Below are positions 60,119-64,000 of a stretch of 64,000 nt of DNA, in pieces. The stretch lies in NCBI GenBank assembly GCA_052266715.1, contig JBQPRB010000006.1; one strand, given 5' to 3'. Position 1 is the stretch's first letter. Every line of letters starts with the position of its first letter. The DNA comes from Jeotgalibaca sp052266715. Its GTDB lineage: Bacteria; Bacillota; Bacilli; Lactobacillales; Aerococcaceae. The notes beneath the pieces are model-generated. The model saw only the letters and a program-made list of their open reading frames with translations, had not been told where the DNA came from and did no database searches. The translations under genes and the position numbers were made by a program.

Positions 60119-61678
60119 ATGGCGATTAATCAATTTGAATTACAGCTAACTAACTATATTCATAATAATGAGCGTGTTTCTTTGCAGAAATGCGCTTCTT
60201 TCTTTGGGAAAAGTGAATCAACCATAAAAAGAGCCCTCTATCATTTGAATGATTATTTACCTCAAGGTAAGTGGTTTTTATTGGATGATAATCTCATAAT
60301 AAGCCGGATTCATTACCATGATTATCTCGCATTATGTGCGATTTCGTTGAATGAATACAGTACAACGCCTGAAGAACGTCATCAACTAATTATTATGGAA
60401 GCATTTTTTAATGGATTTACCAATCTTTCCAAGCTCTATGTAAAACTGGGGCTTAGTGAAACCACTAGAAAAAATGACCGGAAAACGTTGCAACAAAAAC
60501 TTAAACAAGAAGGCATGGAAATCATCTACCTTCCGCGGAAAGGGAACACGATTCAAGGCGAAGAACGCCTCTTGCGGATTAGAATCGCTATGCAATTATT
60601 ATCAATTGTAGGATTAGACGAAAATGATCGTTTTAAGAATAGGCAAGCCAATACGCCCATTCAAAGGTTATTGGCTGACCTGTTTGTTACTTCCACTCGC
60701 TCCTATTTTGAGGAGACGAAAGAAAAAATTCGCTCGCATGTCTTCCATGATGAGCATCGTTCAGTGGATTACCCATCCAAAAAATTAATTTATCTTTATT
60801 ATGCCATTAGTAGGTTGCGTGTTACTCAGGGGAAGACGATTACATTTGATCGAGCGGGACTTCCTGAAGCGACTACCCACCAATTGTTCTCAAGTGATGA
60901 AGAGAATGCCCACTTTGATTATCTGGTTATGTCACTAAATTATAAAACACCACTGAATTTTCCATTTGATGCTCGTATTGATAAACTTACTCTTGCGTTT
61001 ATCGATTCAGTCGAGTTTAGCACGAAGACAGCATTTTATTCCCGCTATGGACCGTATCGCATGCTTTATGCGTACCTTTATAAGAGCTTTATCAAAAATA
61101 GGCTTGGTTATGGTTTCTATGATGAACATCTACATGATACTCAAAAGCAATTTCATAATCTTTATCAAATAGTGAGGAAAATGGCGCCACTGATTAAGGA
61201 TGAGTTGATGATTCATTTACAAGATTATCAATACACCGATATTTGTTTAATCCTCCAGCGTTACTTGTTAAGGAACCATGTTCATGGCACAAAAACAAAA
61301 CGAATCGTTATTATTTCAAATTATGCGAGTGAAAAAATAGAATATTTCATCGAGTCTCTTAAAGGTCATTTTGATGTTGAATTGGTCGGATACTTCACCA
61401 TCAATGAACTCCATCAACTTAACGAGTTGAAATTCGATGAGATAATAACTTTCTCTTACCGCGTTAGTTTGCTGCTCCAAGAGCTTGGGCATGCCAGCCG
61501 TAAATTACCGTTCTATCTGAAGGATGAAACATTGTGGGAATTAAAGAATGCAGGATACGTGAGTAGCCATAACAGTAAAATTAAAGCGTTGGACTTAGCC
61601 AGGGAATTGGATGCTTTTATTACCTTGGAGGAAAAAACACGTTATTTACTTCAAAATTATTCAAGTCATTTTATATAG
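60119..61678 (+). CDS. PRD/Mga-type transcriptional regulator with EIIB-like domain
   Basis: A 519-residue regulator of the BglG/MtlR/Mga type. An N-terminal winged helix (SLQKCASFFGKSESTIKRAL near residue 20) and a second HTH near 118 come first. A long helical PRD-like middle and an EIIB-like fold near 395-470 (RIVIISNYASEKIEYFIES, then FDEIITFSYR) follow. The EIIB position lacks an obvious Cys. It is last in the PTS gene set and probably controls it in response to PTS state. ATG at 60119 follows AGAGGAGG. Confidence 0.8.
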   Translation: MAINQFELQLTNYIHNNERVSLQKCASFFGKSESTIKRALYHLNDYLPQGKWFLLDDNLIISRIHYHDYLALCAISLNEYSTTPEERHQLIIMEAFFNGFTNLSKLYVKLGLSETTRKNDRKTLQQKLKQEGMEIIYLPRKGNTIQGEERLLRIRIAMQLLSIVGLDENDRFKNRQANTPIQRLLADLFVTSTRSYFEETKEKIRSHVFHDEHRSVDYPSKKLIYLYYAISRLRVTQGKTITFDRAGLPEATTHQLFSSDEENAHFDYLVMSLNYKTPLNFPFDARIDKLTLAFIDSVEFSTKTAFYSRYGPYRMLYAYLYKSFIKNRLGYGFYDEHLHDTQKQFHNLYQIVRKMAPLIKDELMIHLQDYQYTDICLILQRYLLRNHVHGTKTKRIVIISNYASEKIEYFIESLKGHFDVELVGYFTINELHQLNELKFDEIITFSYRVSLLLQELGHASRKLPFYLKDETLWELKNAGYVSSHNSKIKALDLARELDAFITLEEKTRYLLQNYSSHFI

Positions 61679-61682
61679 AATC

Positions 61683-61722
61683 ACAAAAAGGAGGACTGGT
61701 TTCTACCAGCTCTCCTTTTTGT
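61683..61722. terminator. Bidirectional terminator
   Basis: ACAAAAAGGAG/CTCCTTTTTGT with an inner CTGG/CCAG stem, between convergent genes. Confidence 0.9.
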
Positions 61723-61723
61723 A

Positions 61724-62602
61724 TTAGGTAACGCTCTTTGTTTGGGGCTCGTTATCTCTACTCAGATATTTCGCAATCGCAACCAACATGATGATTCCTA
61801 GTGTGTTTGCGATTGTAATAATCAACAAGACTTCTGGGGTATCACTAAAGTTATTGGCAGCAATAATCATGCAGGCAGCGGTGTTTCGTTGTCCTGTTCC
61901 TAGAGCACCTAAATCTTGTAGGTGGTCATGCCCATTTTTACCTGCAATATAATAGCCAAGAACTGCGACACTCAAGATAAAAATGACACTTAGCAAGATT
62001 GCTCCTTCGCCGAAAATATTGAAAATACCTTCTAATTCACCGATTAGAATGCCAAAGACGACTATCCAAAGCGTGATTGTTCCAAGCTTGCCGACCCAAG
62101 GTTGAATTTTTTTGGTGATACCGGGAACGAAACGATTTGCCAAGAGCCCTAGTATAATGGGTAAAATGAGCTGCCGAACTAGGGAAAAGAATATTTCCAA
62201 TGCATTAATTGAAACCCCTGGTAGCGCAAGCGGAAGGGCAAACGGAACAAATAAACTGGTGGCGAGCACCAAGACAACCAATAGTGTAGCACCTAAGGCG
62301 ATATCATGCTCCGAAAACTGAGTCAACTTAATCACGAAGGGTGCACCAGCGGCCATGCTGAAGATGATTAAGCCTGCCTCCAGTGGCTCAGAAATAGTGA
62401 ACACTTGAAGCAGCAACAACATCATAAGGGGTGCAAGCAAGAAATTCACGAATAACATACGCAAGTAAAAACGCCACTCCGATAGGTGCTCCTTAAAATC
62501 ATCCAAGGTCCGTGTCAAGCCAACGTTGAACATGGTTAAAAAAACAAAGATAGGAAGGAAGAAGTTTCCAACCGATCCAATAAAATTCAAGGCTTCAGTC
62601 AT
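61724..62602 (-). CDS. BASS-family sodium symporter, second type
   Basis: A 292-residue bile acid:sodium symporter-family membrane protein, about nine segments. The ATNRN-type motif reads LGTGQRNTAACMIIAANNF near residue 230. It is distinct from the BASS protein at 30 kb, which belongs to the other branch. Cargo is unknown; organic acids or sulfated compounds are possible. ATG follows GAGGGATT. It lies 19 nt behind the DUF202 gene, in one operon with it and the FGE-like gene. Confidence 0.85.
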   Translation of the reverse strand: MTEALNFIGSVGNFFLPIFVFLTMFNVGLTRTLDDFKEHLSEWRFYLRMLFVNFLLAPLMMLLLLQVFTISEPLEAGLIIFSMAAGAPFVIKLTQFSEHDIALGATLLVVLVLATSLFVPFALPLALPGVSINALEIFFSLVRQLILPIILGLLANRFVPGITKKIQPWVGKLGTITLWIVVFGILIGELEGIFNIFGEGAILLSVIFILSVAVLGYYIAGKNGHDHLQDLGALGTGQRNTAACMIIAANNFSDTPEVLLIITIANTLGIIMLVAIAKYLSRDNEPQTKSVT

Positions 62603-62621
62603 CCAATCCCTCTTTCATTAT

Positions 62622-63041
62622 TTAGAATAAAAGCATACTAAAAGCTAGGACAAATATAACAAGCAACATCCCCGACAGAACCGAGACAGTGATGAGGTTC
62701 ATTTTGGTTGGATAAATTTCCTTATCACTATCCAAGAATGTGTGTTTGACGTAATCAAAAACGGCTTTATAACTTATCCATGCATAGACAAAACACAATA
62801 ACCCCAACAGAATCATGGCACCGCCAATAAGCAAAGCAGTATTACGGTTTTCGGTATTATGCAAGGCTTGTCCCAGTGTCCATCCCGCTCCGGCAATCGT
62901 GAAACCGGTCCGGATCCAAGCTGCATAGGTTCGTTCCGCTGCTTGCAGAGTCCGATTTTGAGCCAATTCACTCCGAAGTTTGGCTAATTCGGTACGATGT
63001 TGAGCTAATTCATCACTACTTTTTTGGACATTGTCACTCAC
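62622..63041 (-). CDS. DUF202 membrane protein
   Basis: A 139-residue protein with an Arg/Glu/Leu-rich helical N-terminus (residues 8-36) and three membrane segments of DUF202 (YidH-type); the block AAERTYAAWIRTGFTIAGAG near residue 34 is diagnostic. Function is unknown. The start is GTG and overlaps the stop of the FGE-like gene, so translation is coupled. Confidence 0.85.
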   Translation of the reverse strand: MSDNVQKSSDELAQHRTELAKLRSELAQNRTLQAAERTYAAWIRTGFTIAGAGWTLGQALHNTENRNTALLIGGAMILLGLLCFVYAWISYKAVFDYVKHTFLDSDKEIYPTKMNLITVSVLSGMLLVIFVLAFSMLLF

Positions 63042-63918
63042 TCATTTTCACCTTCTTCGTTTCGACATCTTTTACACAACGAAATCCGACGTTACTTGAT
63101 GAAGAAAGAGCTGTATTGGAATTGCGACCAGCTACACGGTATCTTTGGCAGTAGGAACAGTGGCATAGGAATGAACCACCTCGCAACGCGTAAATCTCAT
63201 CGCTGTAATGACTATTTTCCACGAGGAATTGATCCGCATTTTTTTGCTGGAAAGTTGCCAAGGGGATTATCCCCGGGTTTAAGCACCACTCCCAAACATT
63301 TCCGGAGGTTTGGTAAAGACCGTAGCCGTTTGGTTCATAACTGTCTACGGGAGCAGTGCCTAGGTACCCATCTTCCAGTGTATTCATAGTAGGGAAGGAA
63401 CCTTGCCAGACATTTGCGTGATGTTTACTGTCTTGGTGTAAGTCATCTCCCCAAGGAAATTGCTTACCGATCAATCCACCTCTTGCAGCATATTCCCACT
63501 CTGCTTCGGTTGGCAATCTTTTACCCGCCCAGAGACAATAGGCCAAAGCATCATTACGGGAAACATGAACGACAGGGTGATCCATCCGGACCTTAATGGA
63601 AGAGTCTTTGCCTTCGGGTTTCCGCCAGCTTGCACCAGGTACTTCATGCCACCACGTTGTTTGGGATAAAGTAGGGTAAATCTCACGTTCAGCTTCGTTC
63701 AATAACAATTTAAAAACGTGAGAGGAACCGTATCTTTCGGCATCGGTGACATAACCTGTTTCCAAAAAAAACTGTAGGAACGCTTGATTTGTAACGGTGT
63801 AACGATCGATGTAAAAGCTCTGCACTTTTACTTTTGTTGCCGGGCCTTCCAAATCATCAACAAATCCAACGTCAGAATCAGTTCCCATCAAAAATGTGTT
63901 TCCTTCAATAAATATCAT
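63034..63918 (-). CDS. Formylglycine-generating enzyme (SUMF1/FGE family)
   Basis: A 294-residue FGE-type protein. RGGSFLCHCSYCQRYR holds the copper-binding Cys pair (Cys252 and Cys257) of true FGEs, which convert a Cys of sulfatases into formylglycine using oxygen. GNVWEWCLNPG and RLPTEAEWEYAARGG are further hallmarks. No sulfatase is seen in the window; one may lie to the right. ATG at 63918 has a weak site, and a TTG at 63945 with GGAGG 14 nt upstream is the alternative. Confidence 0.87.
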   Translation of the reverse strand: MIFIEGNTFLMGTDSDVGFVDDLEGPATKVKVQSFYIDRYTVTNQAFLQFFLETGYVTDAERYGSSHVFKLLLNEAEREIYPTLSQTTWWHEVPGASWRKPEGKDSSIKVRMDHPVVHVSRNDALAYCLWAGKRLPTEAEWEYAARGGLIGKQFPWGDDLHQDSKHHANVWQGSFPTMNTLEDGYLGTAPVDSYEPNGYGLYQTSGNVWEWCLNPGIIPLATFQQKNADQFLVENSHYSDEIYALRGGSFLCHCSYCQRYRVAGRNSNTALSSSSNVGFRCVKDVETKKVKMSE

Positions 63919-64000
63919 GGTGTTTCCATCTTCATTTCTTGTCAATTTTTTTATCTTTTCCTCCGTGCTCTTCTTTAGGTGAAGGTGTTTTTTTAAACGT

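Overview
The window looks like the chromosome of a low-to-mid GC lactic-acid-type Firmicute, most likely Lactobacillales near Carnobacteriaceae. The support is AGGAGG-type ribosome sites before nearly every gene, ATG/GTG/TTG starts, textbook sigma-A promoters, cre-like sites, PTS and PRD-type genes, a M29 aminopeptidase, HelD, and several Lactobacillales-style hypotheticals. I could not compare it with any database, so the genus is a guess. No phage, plasmid, transposase, rRNA or CRISPR was seen. One tRNA (Arg-CCT) is present.

Layout. 0-8.6 kb: nagA, an MBL-fold hydrolase, tRNA-Arg, an aminopeptidase, a flavodoxin/coiled-coil/GNAT operon, a Gfo/Idh oxidoreductase and two tandem lipoproteins. 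8.8-16 kb: a catabolite-controlled pair of an opine dehydrogenase and a fused B12-dependent (glutamate-mutase-like) enzyme, alanine dehydrogenase, a FrnE-type thiol oxidoreductase, a methyltransferase. 16-25 kb: membrane proteins, a YdjC deacetylase, an amino acid permease, a stand-alone AP2-domain protein, an amidase and a MacAB-like efflux operon. 25-31 kb: an LDH-like enzyme, an FMN reductase, YqeY, an aldo/keto reductase, and a dehydrogenase/BASS-transporter operon preceded by a His/Tyr-codon leader peptide with a four-strand attenuator. 31-46 kb: a SWIM-SNF2 helicase, a divergent pyruvate-kinase-like protein, an esterase/acyltransferase/DUF6320 cassette, a ring-cleaving dioxygenase, an SDR/acetyltransferase pair, HelD.

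46-56 kb is a complete D-glucarate island: two GntP-type permeases, the CdaR regulator, and garR-gudD-aldolase-garK, turning glucarate into pyruvate and 2-phosphoglycerate. 56-61.7 kb is a PTS operon with a fumarase-superfamily lyase, a ChbG/YdjC deacetylase and a PRD/EIIB-type regulator, whose substrate is unknown. The right end holds a second BASS transporter, a DUF202 protein and a formylglycine-generating enzyme.

Three things stand out beyond gene content. First, four intergenic arrays (8.65, 15.8, 19.4 and 31.8 kb) are built from hairpins repeated with an exact 51-bp period; stems differ between arrays but show compensatory base changes. Second, the region before the 29.7-30.7 kb transporter carries a 15-codon leader peptide with four His and three Tyr codons and mutually exclusive antiterminator/terminator pairings. 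Third, the opine dehydrogenase plus fused B12 mutase pair suggests an undescribed amino-acid-derived metabolite pathway. A pair of nearly identical ~170-bp palindromic elements also sits behind each of the two glucarate permeases.
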